In this document: piece after piece, positions 46,292 to 55,366 of the stretch
How positions within the stretch are numbered: position 1 is the stretch's first letter
Layout: every line of letters begins with the position of its first letter
NCBI RefSeq assembly: GCF_000980895.1
Contig: NZ_LAZX01000094.1
Location: forward strand, 620,001-684,000
Direction: 5' to 3'
From: Sphingomonas sp. Ag1
Lineage (GTDB): Bacteria > Pseudomonadota > Alphaproteobacteria > Sphingomonadales > Sphingomonadaceae
DNA: 64,000 nucleotides
Position numbers and translations under genes: made by a program
The notes under the pieces: model-generated
The model's input: the letters and a program-made list of their open reading frames with translations, nothing else
Database searches by the model: none
What the model was told of the DNA's origin: nothing

Positions 46292-46990
46292 TCAGGGCGC
46301 CGGCGGCGTCGTCGCGTAAGCAGACGGATCAACGATCCCCGCGTCCTGGAACCCCTTGTGCCGCAGGCGGCAGCTGTCGCACAGCCCGCAATGCAGACCG
46401 CCGGGCGCCGGATCGTAGCAGGACCAGCTCAGCCCCAGGTCCAGACCCAGTCTATCGCCTTCACGCACGATATCCGCCTTTGTCATATGCTGCAGCGGTG
46501 CCTGAATCCGGAAGGCATGACCCTCCACCCCCGCCTTGGTGGCGAGTTCTGCAAGGTTCTCGAAACCGGCGATGAACTCGGGGCGGCAGTCGGGATAGCC
46601 GGAATAATCGAGCGCGTTCACACCAATGTAGAGCGCGCGGGCGCCCACCGTCTCCGCCCATGCCAAAGCGAGGCTGAGGAAAACGGTATTGCGGGCCGGC
46701 ACGTAGGTGATCGGTATCCCCTCCCCGACCCCATCCTTCGGTACGTCGATATCGGCAGTCAGCGCCGAGCCACCGAATGCGGAAAGATCGATCGGGAGCA
46801 CCACGTGCCGAACCGCGCCAAGCTGACGTGCGATTTGCCGCGCCGCGGCGAGCTCAACCTGGTGGCGCTGGTTGTAATCGATCGATAGCGCATAGAGGCG
46901 ATATCCGGCCTCCCGCGCCAAGGCAGCAGAAATCATCGAGTCCAGGCCGCCCGATACAAGGACGACGGCAGATGGTTGATCGTTGGTCAT
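46292..46990 (-). CDS. queC: 7-cyano-7-deazaguanine synthase
   Basis: QueC turns 7-carboxy-7-deazaguanine into preQ0 with ATP and ammonia. The 232-residue protein has the PP-loop [10 protein letters not shown] near the N-terminus and the C-terminal zinc site (SCYDPAP...[10 protein letters not shown], with four cysteines). ATG 46990 gives the standard N-terminus; 13 additional upstream residues are possible. The queC-queE order allows direct hand-off of intermediates. I see no preQ1 riboswitch upstream. Confidence 0.95.
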   Translation of the reverse strand: MTNDQPSAVVLVSGGLDSMISAALAREAGYRLYALSIDYNQRHQVELAAARQIARQLGAVRHVVLPIDLSAFGGSALTADIDVPKDGVGEGIPITYVPARNTVFLSLALAWAETVGARALYIGVNALDYSGYPDCRPEFIAGFENLAELATKAGVEGHAFRIQAPLQHMTKADIVREGDRLGLDLGLSWSCYDPAPGGLHCGLCDSCRLRHKGFQDAGIVDPSAYATTPPAP

Positions 46991-47042
46991 GATCGCGCGG
47001 CGGCTAGGCTCATCAGTGGCATGATGCAAGGAATGAGGCCGA

Positions 47043-47073
47043 AGAAAACGGCCGTCCGCACAGGCGAACGGCC
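47043..47073 (-). terminator. Intrinsic terminator after hslO
   Basis: On the minus strand GGCCGT...ACGGCC (47050-47073, one internal mismatch) is followed by GTTTTCTT. It ends the hslO transcript ahead of queC. Confidence 0.7.
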
Positions 47074-47192
47074 AGGAAGTCCCGGCTAGAGGACTGAACT
47101 AGGGAGAGAAGTGCTCGGCTAGAGGCACGTCGTCAGCTTAAGGATCGATCGTTAAGATCGTGCTAACGAATGCCCGGCACCTGCCCGTCGGA

Positions 47193-48107
47193 TCAGCCGG
47201 CAAGCTCCTCAACGGGAACGGGAAACACAGTCGAGCAAAAGGCGCAATCGACCCCGATCACCCCGTTCTCATCCGCCATGGCGAGACGTTCGTCGTGGGG
47301 GAACTTCGCCAACACGCCGCGGATGTGCTCCAGGGTGCACCGGCAGCCACGCGAGAGGGCGGTATCCGCAAGGACGCGAACCTCATCCTCCTCGTTGAAC
47401 AGGCGCCACAGCAGCGTTTCGAGCGGTAGCGACGTATCAGCCAGCTCATCCGCGCCCATGGTGGCACCCAGCGCCGCCACATGCTCCCATTCAGGATGAT
47501 CGAGCTTGGTATGGAGACGCGCGCGACCTTCTTCGCCTTCGGGAAGATGCTGAAGCAGCAGGCCGCCGGCGACGCAGCGCCCGTCCTGCTTGGCAAAGCC
47601 GACGCGGACCTGCGTGGGGATCTGCTCGGACTGAGCGAAATAACTCTGCACGGCATCGGCGAGGCGATCGCCATCGAGCGGAACGATGCCCTGGTAGCGC
47701 TCCTTGGTGGTCGCCAGATCGAAGGTGATCGCGAGATAGGCCTGACCGAACAAATCCACGAGCGCCGGATCTTTCGGGGCGGCCGCCAACAGGTCGGCAT
47801 CGAACTGCACGTAACCGCGAATTTCGCCGCCCCGATAATCGCAGACGAGCAAGCGAACGACGCCCGTCTCGCTCTGGGTCTGGAGCGTCAGCTGACCGTT
47901 GGCGTCCTTCAATGTCGCGCCGACCAAGGCGGTGACGGTCAGCGCCTCCGCGAGGAGCGACTCGATGACCGGCGGATAGGCGTGGGCGGCGAGGATTTCG
48001 TCGAGCACCGGGCCGAGGCGCACCATCCGGCCGCGGGCATTCTGGCCCGGGATGGTGAAGCCAATCGCGCGGTCAAAATCAGGTTTGACGGTCTGCATGC
48101 TGTTCAT
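47193..48107 (-). CDS. hslO: Redox-regulated chaperone Hsp33
   Basis: Hsp33 is switched on by oxidation, when it holds unfolding proteins. The 304-residue protein has the usual N-terminal substrate-binding domain and a C-terminal zinc-redox switch with Cys255, Cys257 (CRC), Cys288 and Cys291 (CAFC). The sequence ends PVPVEELAG. It lies 103 bp downstream of argF; hslO commonly follows argF in alphaproteobacteria, so read-through is likely. Confidence 0.95.
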   Translation of the reverse strand: MNSMQTVKPDFDRAIGFTIPGQNARGRMVRLGPVLDEILAAHAYPPVIESLLAEALTVTALVGATLKDANGQLTLQTQSETGVVRLLVCDYRGGEIRGYVQFDADLLAAAPKDPALVDLFGQAYLAITFDLATTKERYQGIVPLDGDRLADAVQSYFAQSEQIPTQVRVGFAKQDGRCVAGGLLLQHLPEGEEGRARLHTKLDHPEWEHVAALGATMGADELADTSLPLETLLWRLFNEEDEVRVLADTALSRGCRCTLEHIRGVLAKFPHDERLAMADENGVIGVDCAFCSTVFPVPVEELAG

Positions 48108-48210
48108 TCAAGCCTTGCCCGCTGCAACTCCGCCCACGCAAGCGTGAGCGCCCTAGCCAATCCGGGGAGAACGGGGATGGCAGCCTAGATGGTGCGGGAG
48201 AAGATCGGGA

Positions 48211-49131
48211 TCAACCGATCTGGCCCAAGCACCAGCGCAGAATGGATTTTTGCGCGTGCAGCCGGTTTTCCGCCTCTGCCCAGATCAGCGATTGCGGACC
48301 ATCGATGACGTCGGGCGTCACCTCTTCCCCGCGGTGCGCGGGGAGGCAGTGGAGGAACTTCGCATCGGGCTTGGCGGCCGCCATCAGCGCGGCATCGACC
48401 TGGAACGGCATCATGGCCGCGAGCTTGGTGTCGGCATGCGCCTGGCCCATCGAGATCCAGGTGTCGGTGACGACGATATCGGCGCCTTCGACGGCCTCGC
48501 GCGCATTACCGACGACCATTGCGCGGCCCTTGCCGAGCGCGAGGTCTTCTTCCGACGGCTGATAGCCCTGTGGGCAGGCAGCGACGACATCGAACTGCAT
48601 CAGCCCAGCCGCCTCGACGATGGATGCCAGGACGTTGTTGCCGTCGCCGAGCCACGCGACTTTCAGGCCGGGGAGCGACTTGCCCTGTTCGATGATGGTG
48701 AGGAGGTCGGCCGCGATCTGACACGGATGCGACGCGTCGGTGAGGCCGTTGATGACCGGGACGCTGGCGTAATGCGCCATTTCCTCGACCTTGGCGTGAT
48801 CGTCGGTGCGGATCATGATCGCGTCGACATAGCCCGACAGGACGCGGGCGGTGTCGGCCACCGTCTCGCCGCGGCCGAGCTGCATCTGGCCCGCCTCCAT
48901 CACGATCGACTGGCCGCCGAGCTGGCGCACCGCCATGTCGAAGGAGACGCGGGTGCGGGTGGAATTCTTCTCGAAGATCATCGCCAGGACGTGGCCGGCG
49001 AGCGGCGCGTCGGCATCCACGCGGCCCTTGGTCCAGCCGGCGCGGGCCTTCTTGCGATCGAGCGCGTCCGCGAGAATGGCGGCGAGGCCATCGGCACCGG
49101 CGTCCGACAGGTTCAAGAAATGGCGGGTCAC
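48211..49131 (-). CDS. argF: Ornithine carbamoyltransferase
   Basis: It makes citrulline from ornithine and carbamoyl phosphate in arginine synthesis. The 306-residue protein shows the carbamoyl-phosphate motif NSTRTR, DASHPCQ for ornithine and [11 protein letters not shown] near the end. The GTG start at 49131 is supported by GGAGGAG five bases upstream; the longer open frame upstream is rejected as it crosses a terminator-like hairpin. It follows argD on the minus strand. Confidence 0.96.
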   Translation of the reverse strand: MTRHFLNLSDAGADGLAAILADALDRKKARAGWTKGRVDADAPLAGHVLAMIFEKNSTRTRVSFDMAVRQLGGQSIVMEAGQMQLGRGETVADTARVLSGYVDAIMIRTDDHAKVEEMAHYASVPVINGLTDASHPCQIAADLLTIIEQGKSLPGLKVAWLGDGNNVLASIVEAAGLMQFDVVAACPQGYQPSEEDLALGKGRAMVVGNAREAVEGADIVVTDTWISMGQAHADTKLAAMMPFQVDAALMAAAKPDAKFLHCLPAHRGEEVTPDVIDGPQSLIWAEAENRLHAQKSILRWCLGQIG

Positions 49132-49227
49132 TTCAGCTCCTCCAATGGCCTCATGCGCATCATGGGTGGCCGCTATCCGGCGAAAATCGGCCTCGATCCA
49201 AACAGGCGCGGCCAGATCCGTCCGAAC

Positions 49228-49256
49228 GGCTCCGGCGCATGGCACCGGAGCCTTTT
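49228..49256 (+). terminator. Terminator-shaped hairpin in argD-argF gap, plus orientation
   Basis: GGCTCCGG (49228-49235) pairs with CCGGAGCC (49245-49252) and TTTT follows on the plus strand, opposite to the direction of the arg genes. On the minus strand the hairpin has no T-run. Confidence 0.5.
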
Positions 49257-49259
49257 CCA

Positions 49260-50450
49260 TCAATCGTCGCTGGCGGGAACGTAGACGCGCGCCGCCTCGC
49301 TCAGCTTCTCGATACACTCGGCAATGTGGCTTTCGTCGATCACCAGCGGCGGCAGAACGCGCACGACATTCTCGCCGGCCGAGACCAGCAGCAGGCCATG
49401 GTTGTCGCGGGCGAATTCAACGAAGCGGCGGCTGTCGCTCTTGAGCTTCAGGCCGAGCATCAGGCCGTGGCCGCGCACGCTGTCGAACAGGTGATCGTGG
49501 TTGGGGATCATCTGTTCGAGGCCCGAGCGCAGCCGCTCACCCATCTGGGTCACGCGATCGAGGAAGCCGTCTTCGAGGATCACGTCGAGCACTGCCTCGC
49601 CCGCGGCCATCGCGAGCGGGTTGCCGCCATAGGTGGAGCCGTGGGTGCCGATCACCATGCCCTTGGCCGCTTCCTCGGTAGCGAGGCAGGCGCCGAGCGG
49701 GAAACCGCCACCGATGCCCTTGGCCGATGCCATGATGTCGGGCGTGATGCCGTAGAGTTCGTGCGCGAACAGCTTGCCGGTGCGGCCATAGCCCGCCTGC
49801 ACCTCATCGAGGACCAGCAGCAGGCCGTGTTCGTCGCACGCCTTGCGCAGGCCCTTGAGGAACTCGGGCGTCGCGGCGCGGATGCCGCCTTCGCCCTGGA
49901 TCGGTTCGACCAGGAAGCCGGCAGTGTTCTCGTCAATCAGCGCCAGCGCGGCTTCGAGATCGTTGAACTCGGCATATTTGAAGCCGGGCAGCAGCGGTTC
50001 GAAGCCGTCACGCATCTTGGCTTGGTTGGTGGCCGAGATGGTGCCCATGGTGCGGCCATGAAACGCCATCGAGAAGGTGATGAGGTCGTGGCGCTGCGGG
50101 TTGCCGTTGGCGAAGTGATAGCGGCGCGCAGTCTTGATCGCGCATTCCACCGCCTCGGCACCCGAATTGGTGAAGAACACCGTGTCGGCGAAGGTGTTGT
50201 CGACTAGACGCTGCGCGAACTGCTCACCCTGCGGGCTGCCGTAGAGGTTGCTGACGTGCATCAGCGTGGCGGCCTGATCGGCGATCGCCTTCACCAGTTT
50301 CGGATGGCCATGGCCGAGCGCGTTCACCGCGATGCCGCTGGCGAAATCCAGGAAACGGCGGCCATCCTCGCTGATCAGATGGCACCCCTCGCCTCGCACT
50401 GGCCGCACCCCGCAGCGGGGATAAACGGGCATCAGGGCGGTGATCGACAC
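49260..50450 (-). CDS. argD: Acetylornithine aminotransferase
   Basis: A 396-residue class III PLP aminotransferase converting N-acetylglutamate semialdehyde to N-acetylornithine, and possibly acting in lysine synthesis. The PLP Lys244 lies in [14 protein letters not shown], with [12 protein letters not shown] shortly before it. A GTG start with AAGGAG seven bases upstream is used. The neighbouring argF supports the arginine assignment over other class III transaminases. Confidence 0.95.
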   Translation of the reverse strand: MSITALMPVYPRCGVRPVRGEGCHLISEDGRRFLDFASGIAVNALGHGHPKLVKAIADQAATLMHVSNLYGSPQGEQFAQRLVDNTFADTVFFTNSGAEAVECAIKTARRYHFANGNPQRHDLITFSMAFHGRTMGTISATNQAKMRDGFEPLLPGFKYAEFNDLEAALALIDENTAGFLVEPIQGEGGIRAATPEFLKGLRKACDEHGLLLVLDEVQAGYGRTGKLFAHELYGITPDIMASAKGIGGGFPLGACLATEEAAKGMVIGTHGSTYGGNPLAMAAGEAVLDVILEDGFLDRVTQMGERLRSGLEQMIPNHDHLFDSVRGHGLMLGLKLKSDSRRFVEFARDNHGLLLVSAGENVVRVLPPLVIDESHIAECIEKLSEAARVYVPASDD

Positions 50451-50472
50451 GGGGCGTCTCCTTGAAAGAGCA

Positions 50473-50497
50473 AGGGCGGCCCAACAGGGACCGCCCT
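50473..50497 (-). terminator. Hairpin after metY
   Basis: AGGGCGG (50473-50479) pairs with CCGCCCT (50491-50497), extended inward by CCC/GGG with one bulge; TGCTCTTTC follows on the minus strand. It probably separates metY from argD. Confidence 0.55.
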
Positions 50498-50566
50498 GAC
50501 GCCCTGATACGGATTCGGTGCCGGGGGCGTCAACACCGTGAAAGGCGTGACGCCATAACCGGCGGA

Positions 50567-51865
50567 TCAGCCCTTCGCCGCGTCCAGCGCCTGCGCCAGA
50601 TCGGCGAGGATATCGTCGATATGTTCAAGCCCGATCGAGAGGCGGACGTAGCCAGCCGAGACGCCGGTCGCGAACTGTTCCTCCTCCGACAATTGCGAAT
50701 GGGTGGTGGAGGCGGGATGGATCGCGAGGCTGCGCGCGTCGCCGATGTTGGCGACATGGTAGAACAATTGCAGCGCATCGATGAAGCGGCGGCCGGCGTC
50801 GCGACCGCTGGCAAGCTCGATCCCGATCAGGCCGCCCAGACCCCCGGTGAGGTAGCGATCGGCGCGGGCGCGCTGCTTCCCCTCCTGAACCGAGGGGTGG
50901 ATGATGCGGGTGACGTCCGAGCGGCCCTTCAGGAAATCGACCACCTTCAGCGCATTGTCGCAGTGGCGCGGCATGCGCAGCGGCAGCGTTTCCAGCCCCT
51001 GAAGGATCTGGAAGGCGTTGAACGGCGAGAGCGCGGCGCCGAGATCGCGCAACAGGACCGTGCGGGCGCGTAGCGCATAAGCGATCGGGCCGAGCGGCTT
51101 TGCCGCCTCCGCCCAGACGGCGCCGTGATAGCTGGGATCGGGCGTGTTGAGCAGCGGCTGACGCTCAGGATAGGCCGACCAGTCGAAATTGCCGCCGTCG
51201 ACGATCATGCCGCCGATCGAGGTCCCATGGCCGCCGATATATTTGGTGGTCGAATAGACGACGATCGCCGCGCCATGATCGAGCGGGCGGGCAAGCAGCG
51301 GGGCGGCGGTATTGTCTACGATGAGCGGGATGCCGAGCTCACGCCCCGCGGCGGCAATCTCCGCCAGCGGTGAGACAACCAGCTTCGGATTGGGCAAAGT
51401 CTCGACATACCAGGCGCGGGTGCGATCGTCGGAGGCAGCGGCGAAGGCGCCCGGGTCGCTCGGATCGACGAAACGGGTCTCGATCCCCATGTCGCGCAGC
51501 GTGTTGGCGAAGAGATTGTAGGTACCGCCGTAGAGGTCGGTCGCGCTGACGATATTGTCGCCGGCGCGGGCAAGGTTCTGCACCGCATAGGCCGACGCTG
51601 CCTGGCCCGAGGCGACCGCGACCGCCGCCGCGCCGCCCTCGATCGCGGCAATCCGCTGTTCGAGGATGTCGGTCGTCGGGTTGCCGATACGGGTGTAGAT
51701 GTTGCCGAGTTCCTGCAACGCGAACAGCCCGGCGGCATGATCGGCATCGCGGAACTGGTAGGAGGTCGTCTGGAAGATCGGCGGTGCCACCGACCCGGTG
51801 GCGGGGTCCGCGCGCCAACCGGCATGCAGCGCCAGCGTTTCCGGACGGTAATTGGCCTTGCTCAC
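50567..51865 (-). CDS. metY: O-acetylhomoserine aminocarboxypropyltransferase (sulfhydrylase)
   Basis: A PLP enzyme of the Cys/Met family that makes homocysteine from O-acetylhomoserine and sulfide. The 432-residue length fits MetY rather than the shorter MetB/MetC. PLP Lys208 is in YSTTKYIGGHGTS, and the C-terminus has HPASTTHSQLSEEEQ and GLEHIDDI. GGGAGA sits six bases before GTG 51865, so this start is preferred over GTG 51871. Its product pathway meets AhcY's at homocysteine. Confidence 0.94.
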   Translation of the reverse strand: MSKANYRPETLALHAGWRADPATGSVAPPIFQTTSYQFRDADHAAGLFALQELGNIYTRIGNPTTDILEQRIAAIEGGAAAVAVASGQAASAYAVQNLARAGDNIVSATDLYGGTYNLFANTLRDMGIETRFVDPSDPGAFAAASDDRTRAWYVETLPNPKLVVSPLAEIAAAGRELGIPLIVDNTAAPLLARPLDHGAAIVVYSTTKYIGGHGTSIGGMIVDGGNFDWSAYPERQPLLNTPDPSYHGAVWAEAAKPLGPIAYALRARTVLLRDLGAALSPFNAFQILQGLETLPLRMPRHCDNALKVVDFLKGRSDVTRIIHPSVQEGKQRARADRYLTGGLGGLIGIELASGRDAGRRFIDALQLFYHVANIGDARSLAIHPASTTHSQLSEEEQFATGVSAGYVRLSIGLEHIDDILADLAQALDAAKG

Positions 51866-52030
51866 GAACACTCTCCCTTGGCTTGGTTGCGGACAGGCTA
51901 TCGCCTCGCGCCGCGATCGCGAACCTAGAAAGGGTTTCGATCCCCCAAGATGGTATCGCCGTGACGCCAGACCGAGTGGCGTGTGCGACGATCCCCCCTT
52001 CCCCGGCGATGCCCGGCCGGAGTATCCATG

Positions 52031-52050
52031 TGTGTTAAGTGATCAACACA
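52031..52050. promoter_or_regulatory. Interrupted palindrome upstream of the AIM24-like gene
   Basis: TGTGTT-N8-AACACA lies 20-40 bp before the ATG at 52070 in the metY/AIM24 divergent gap. It could be an operator; no binding protein is suggested. Confidence 0.35.
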
Positions 52051-52069
52051 GACGAATGGAGCATGTCAC

Positions 52070-52897
52070 ATGGCCGGTCCCTGGTCCCATCACGCCCGCA
52101 CCGGGCTGTCGGACGATATCGATTTTGAGATCAAGGGACAGGAATTGCAGTTCGTCGAGATCGAACTGGACCCGGGCGAAAGCGCGGTCGCCGAGGCGGG
52201 GGCCTTCGTGTGGAAGGATGCCTCGATCGAGATGACCACCGTCTTCGGTGATGGGTCCGGCGGCAGTGATGGCGGGTTCATGGGCAAGCTGCTGGGGGCG
52301 GGCAAGCGCCTCGTCACCGGTGAAAGCCTGTTCACCACCGTCTTCACCCATCGCGGATCGGGCAAGGCGCGGGTCGCCTTCGCCAGCCCGACGCCGGGGA
52401 CGATCCTGCCGATCCGCCTCGCTGACCTGGGCGGCACGCTGATCTGCCAGAAGGACAGCTTCCTTGCGGCGGCGAAGGGCGTGTCGATCGGCGTCGCGTT
52501 CCAGCGGCGGATGATGACCGGGCTGTTCGGCGGCGAAGGCTTCATCATGCAGAAGCTGGAGGGCGATGGCTGGGTGTTCGTGCAGATGGGCGGCACGCTG
52601 GTGGAGCGCGAGCTTGCCCCCGGCGAGCAATTGCACGTCGATACCGGCTGCCTTGCCGCGTTCACGCCCTCGGTCGATTTCGACCTGGAGATGGTGCGCG
52701 GCGTGAAGAGCATGATCTTCGGCGGCGAGGGCATGTTCTATGCGCGGCTGACCGGGCCGGGGAAAGTGTGGGTCCAGTCGCTGCCCTTCGCGCGGCTTGC
52801 GGGCCGGATGATGGCCGCAGCGCAGGGCGGCGGCGGCAACCGTGGCGAAGGATCGGCGCTGGGCGGGTTTGGCGATTTCATCGGCGGCAATCGCTAG
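52070..52897 (+). CDS. TIGR00266/AIM24-like beta-helical protein
   Basis: A 275-residue protein of the DUF124/AIM24 family, which forms a triple-sheet beta-roll of unknown biochemical role. Typical parts are VEIELDPGESAVAEAGAFVWKD, SFLAAAKGVSIGV, GTLVERELAPGEQLHVDTGCL and SMIFGGEGMFYARLTGPGKVWVQSLPF. The C-terminal 35 residues are Gly/Ala-rich. Yeast AIM24 affects mitochondrial membrane complexes; the bacterial role is unknown. The VOC gene follows on the same strand. Confidence 0.88.
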   Translation: MAGPWSHHARTGLSDDIDFEIKGQELQFVEIELDPGESAVAEAGAFVWKDASIEMTTVFGDGSGGSDGGFMGKLLGAGKRLVTGESLFTTVFTHRGSGKARVAFASPTPGTILPIRLADLGGTLICQKDSFLAAAKGVSIGVAFQRRMMTGLFGGEGFIMQKLEGDGWVFVQMGGTLVERELAPGEQLHVDTGCLAAFTPSVDFDLEMVRGVKSMIFGGEGMFYARLTGPGKVWVQSLPFARLAGRMMAAAQGGGGNRGEGSALGGFGDFIGGNR

Positions 52898-52950
52898 CCG
52901 CGCAACCGGGGCGGCGACCGGCGTCGCCCCGCGATTTTCGGGAGGTAGCC

Positions 52951-53331
52951 ATGCTGGATCATGTGAGCATTGCGGTGGGCGACATGCGGCGCTCGCTTGC
53001 CTTCTATGACAAGGCGCTGGCGCCGCTCGGCATCACGCGGGTCATGGTGCAGGGCGGCAGCGAAGAGTTGCCCGACCAGGTGGGCTATGGCGTCGGACCC
53101 AAGCCGTTCCTGTGGATCGCCAAGGGACGGGCGATCAGCGGCGCTATCCATATCGCGGTTGCGGCCCCCGACCGGGCCAGCGTCCAGGCCTTTCACGCAG
53201 CGGCGCTGGCGGCTGGCGGGCAGGACAATGGCGCGCCCGGCCTGCGGCCGCATTACCATCCGGGCTATTATGCGGCCTTCGTGCTCGATCCCGACGGGTG
53301 CAATCTGGAGGCCGTCCACCACAGTTTCTGA
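52951..53331 (+). CDS. VOC (glyoxalase/bleomycin-resistance-fold) protein
   Basis: A 126-residue metal-binding vicinal-oxygen-chelate protein. It opens LDHVSIAVGDMRRSLAFYDKAL, has HIAVAAPDRASVQAFH mid-way and closes with YYAAFVLDPDGCNLEAVHH, providing the usual His and Glu ligands. GGAGG precedes the ATG by seven bases. Such small VOC proteins include lyases, dioxygenases and antibiotic-binding proteins, so no reaction is given. Confidence 0.88.
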   Translation: MLDHVSIAVGDMRRSLAFYDKALAPLGITRVMVQGGSEELPDQVGYGVGPKPFLWIAKGRAISGAIHIAVAAPDRASVQAFHAAALAAGGQDNGAPGLRPHYHPGYYAAFVLDPDGCNLEAVHHSF

Positions 53332-53355
53332 GGCTTGGCGGGCGGCCCCAGATGC

Positions 53356-53784
53356 TCAGCCGGCGGCGGCGTCGATCACCGCGGCGGTCATGCGCGAGAG
53401 GCAGATGAGCTTGCCCGCATCATCCTCGATCCGGATCGTCCAGACCTGAGTCGTGCGGCCGAGCTGCTCCGCCTTCGCGGTGGCGTGGACATAGCCGTCG
53501 CGCGCGGCGCGCACGTGATTGGCGTTGATGTCGAGCCCGACCGTCACCTTGCCGTCGGGCACGGCCATCGCGCCGGCGACCGATGCGACCGTTTCGGCCA
53601 GCACCACCGAGGCGCCGCCGTGGAGGCGGCCGAAGGGCTGATGCACCTTCCTGCCGACCGGCATTCGCGCGCGCAGCCAGTCATCGCCGTGATCGGTGAA
53701 CTCGATCTCCAGCAGCCCGGGGAGGACGCCCTCCCCCAATGTGTTGAGCTGCGCGAGGTCGATCGGGCGGGTCCAGATCGCCAT
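53356..53784 (-). CDS. Hotdog-fold thioesterase (PaaI/MenI-like)
   Basis: A 142-residue acyl-CoA thioesterase of the PaaI superfamily. The conserved segment is FGRLHGGASVVLAETVAS, with the catalytic acid in AETVAS, followed by DINANHVRAARDG. Substrates could be hydroxybenzoyl-, naphthoyl- or fatty-acyl-CoA. Its ATG overlaps the proS stop (TGATG), so it is translated with proS. Confidence 0.87.
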   Translation of the reverse strand: MAIWTRPIDLAQLNTLGEGVLPGLLEIEFTDHGDDWLRARMPVGRKVHQPFGRLHGGASVVLAETVASVAGAMAVPDGKVTVGLDINANHVRAARDGYVHATAKAEQLGRTTQVWTIRIEDDAGKLICLSRMTAAVIDAAAG

Positions 53785-55319
53785 CAGTAGGACCGTCCGA
53801 TCAGCACGCGCTCGACCGCCGGGCCGCCGGTGAAGATGCAGGGTGCGCCGGGGTGGCCGGTCTGTCCCATCGGTGCGTTGCGGATGGTGAGCTTCAGCGC
53901 CTTCAGCCGCTCGACCACCTTGTCGAGTTCGGCGCCGGTCGGGCGCGACCAGGCGACGTCGGCCCAGCCGGGCTTCGCCGCGCTGTCGGCGAACATCGCC
54001 TCGACGCCGGCCCAGTCATCGACCGGGCTGATGCTGGCCTTCAGCCGCTCGGACGCCTCCTTGTGGAGCGCGACCTGGATATCCTCGAGCATTGCGCCGG
54101 CCTGTTCGACGAACGTGTCCTGCGTGACGATCGCGCTGTCGAGCTTGCCATCCTCGCGATAGAGGCGATCGCGACGGACGACCGAGACGTTGCCGCCGGC
54201 CATGTCGCGTGGGCCGACCTCGACGATGATCGGCGCGCCCTTCTTCACCCAGCCCCAGCGCTTCGTCGCGGCCTTGGCGGGCTTCAGGTCGAGCAGCGCG
54301 CGGACCGGCTCGCCAAGCGCGGTCTGCTTCGCGAGCGAGGCCTGCAGCGCCTTGCAATAATCGACCAGCTCCGCGTCCTCAGGCTTGTCGCGCAGCATGG
54401 GGACGATCACGATCTGCCACGGGGCGATGCGCGGCGGCACGCGCAGGCCGTCGTCGTCGCCATGCACCATGATGACGCCGCCGATCATTCGGGTCGAGAC
54501 GCCCCAGCTGGTGGTGTTGGCGAACTCAAGCTCGCCATTCGCATTCTGGAAGCGGATGTTCTGCGCATGGGCGAAATTGGTGCCGAGGAAGTGGCTGGTG
54601 CCCGCCTGGAGCGCCTTGCCGTCCTGCATCATCGCCTCGATCGAATAGGTCGCGACGGCGCCGGGGAAACGCTCATTCTCCGGCTTCTCGCCAGCGACGA
54701 CCGGGAGCGCGAGGCAGTTTTCGGCGAAGTCGCGATAGACCTCGAGCATCTTGAGCGTCTCGTCGCGCGCCTCATCGGCGGTGGCGTGGGCGGTATGCCC
54801 TTCCTGCCAGAGGAATTCGCTGGTGCGCAGGAACATGCGGGTGCGCATTTCCCAGCGGACGACATTGGCCCATTGATTGATGAGCACGGGGAGATCGCGC
54901 CACGATTGCACCCAGCGCGAGAAGGCAGTGCCGATCACCGTCTCGCTGGTGGGGCGGACGACCAGCGGCTCCTCCAGCTTCGCCTCGGGGTCCGGCGTCA
55001 GGCCGCCCTTGCCGTCGGCGACGAGGCGGTGGTGGGTGACGACCGCCATCTCCTTCGCGAAGCCTTCGACATGCTCGGCCTCCTTCTCGAAATAGGAGAG
55101 CGGGATGAAGAGCGGGAAGTAGCAGTTTTCATGGCCGGTCGCCTTGATGCGATCGTCGAGCAGGCGCTGGATGCGTTCCCAGATGCCATAGCCCCATGGC
55201 CGGATGACCATGCAGCCGCGCACGCCCGATTCCTCGGCGAGGTCGGCTTCCGAAATGACGGCCTGGTACCAGGCGGCGAAATCCGCCTCGCGCGTGACGG
55301 GGAGTGCATGCTTGATCAT
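53784..55319 (-). CDS. proS: Prolyl-tRNA synthetase, eukaryote/archaeal type
   Basis: It charges tRNA-Pro. The 511-residue class II enzyme lacks the ~180-residue editing insertion of the E. coli type. It starts MIKHALPVTREADFAAWY, has WEMRTRMFLRTSEFLWQEGHTAH (motif 2) and SWGVSTRMIGGVIMVHGDDDGL (motif 3 region), and ends with the C-terminal Tyr511 that marks the archaeal/eukaryotic form. ATG 55319 is chosen over a longer frame because of this N-terminus. The thioesterase gene is coupled downstream, and an EamA exporter is divergent. Confidence 0.95.
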   Translation of the reverse strand: MIKHALPVTREADFAAWYQAVISEADLAEESGVRGCMVIRPWGYGIWERIQRLLDDRIKATGHENCYFPLFIPLSYFEKEAEHVEGFAKEMAVVTHHRLVADGKGGLTPDPEAKLEEPLVVRPTSETVIGTAFSRWVQSWRDLPVLINQWANVVRWEMRTRMFLRTSEFLWQEGHTAHATADEARDETLKMLEVYRDFAENCLALPVVAGEKPENERFPGAVATYSIEAMMQDGKALQAGTSHFLGTNFAHAQNIRFQNANGELEFANTTSWGVSTRMIGGVIMVHGDDDGLRVPPRIAPWQIVIVPMLRDKPEDAELVDYCKALQASLAKQTALGEPVRALLDLKPAKAATKRWGWVKKGAPIIVEVGPRDMAGGNVSVVRRDRLYREDGKLDSAIVTQDTFVEQAGAMLEDIQVALHKEASERLKASISPVDDWAGVEAMFADSAAKPGWADVAWSRPTGAELDKVVERLKALKLTIRNAPMGQTGHPGAPCIFTGGPAVERVLIGRSY

Positions 55320-55366
55320 CAGGCGCGGATAGCTTCTCGCGCGGTCGCTCGCTAGGGCCTGTTCCA

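Noticed and set aside
46991..47192. preQ1 riboswitch upstream of queC
   Set aside because: No compact hairpin followed by an A-rich tail is visible; the only hairpin here fits the hslO terminator.
51872..52069. SAM riboswitch or copy of the ahcY palindrome upstream of metY
   Set aside because: I read the gap on both strands and found neither the palindrome nor a SAM aptamer core.
53853..55355. 500-codon open frame antisense to proS
   Set aside because: proS is unambiguous; the opposite frame has no recognisable domain.
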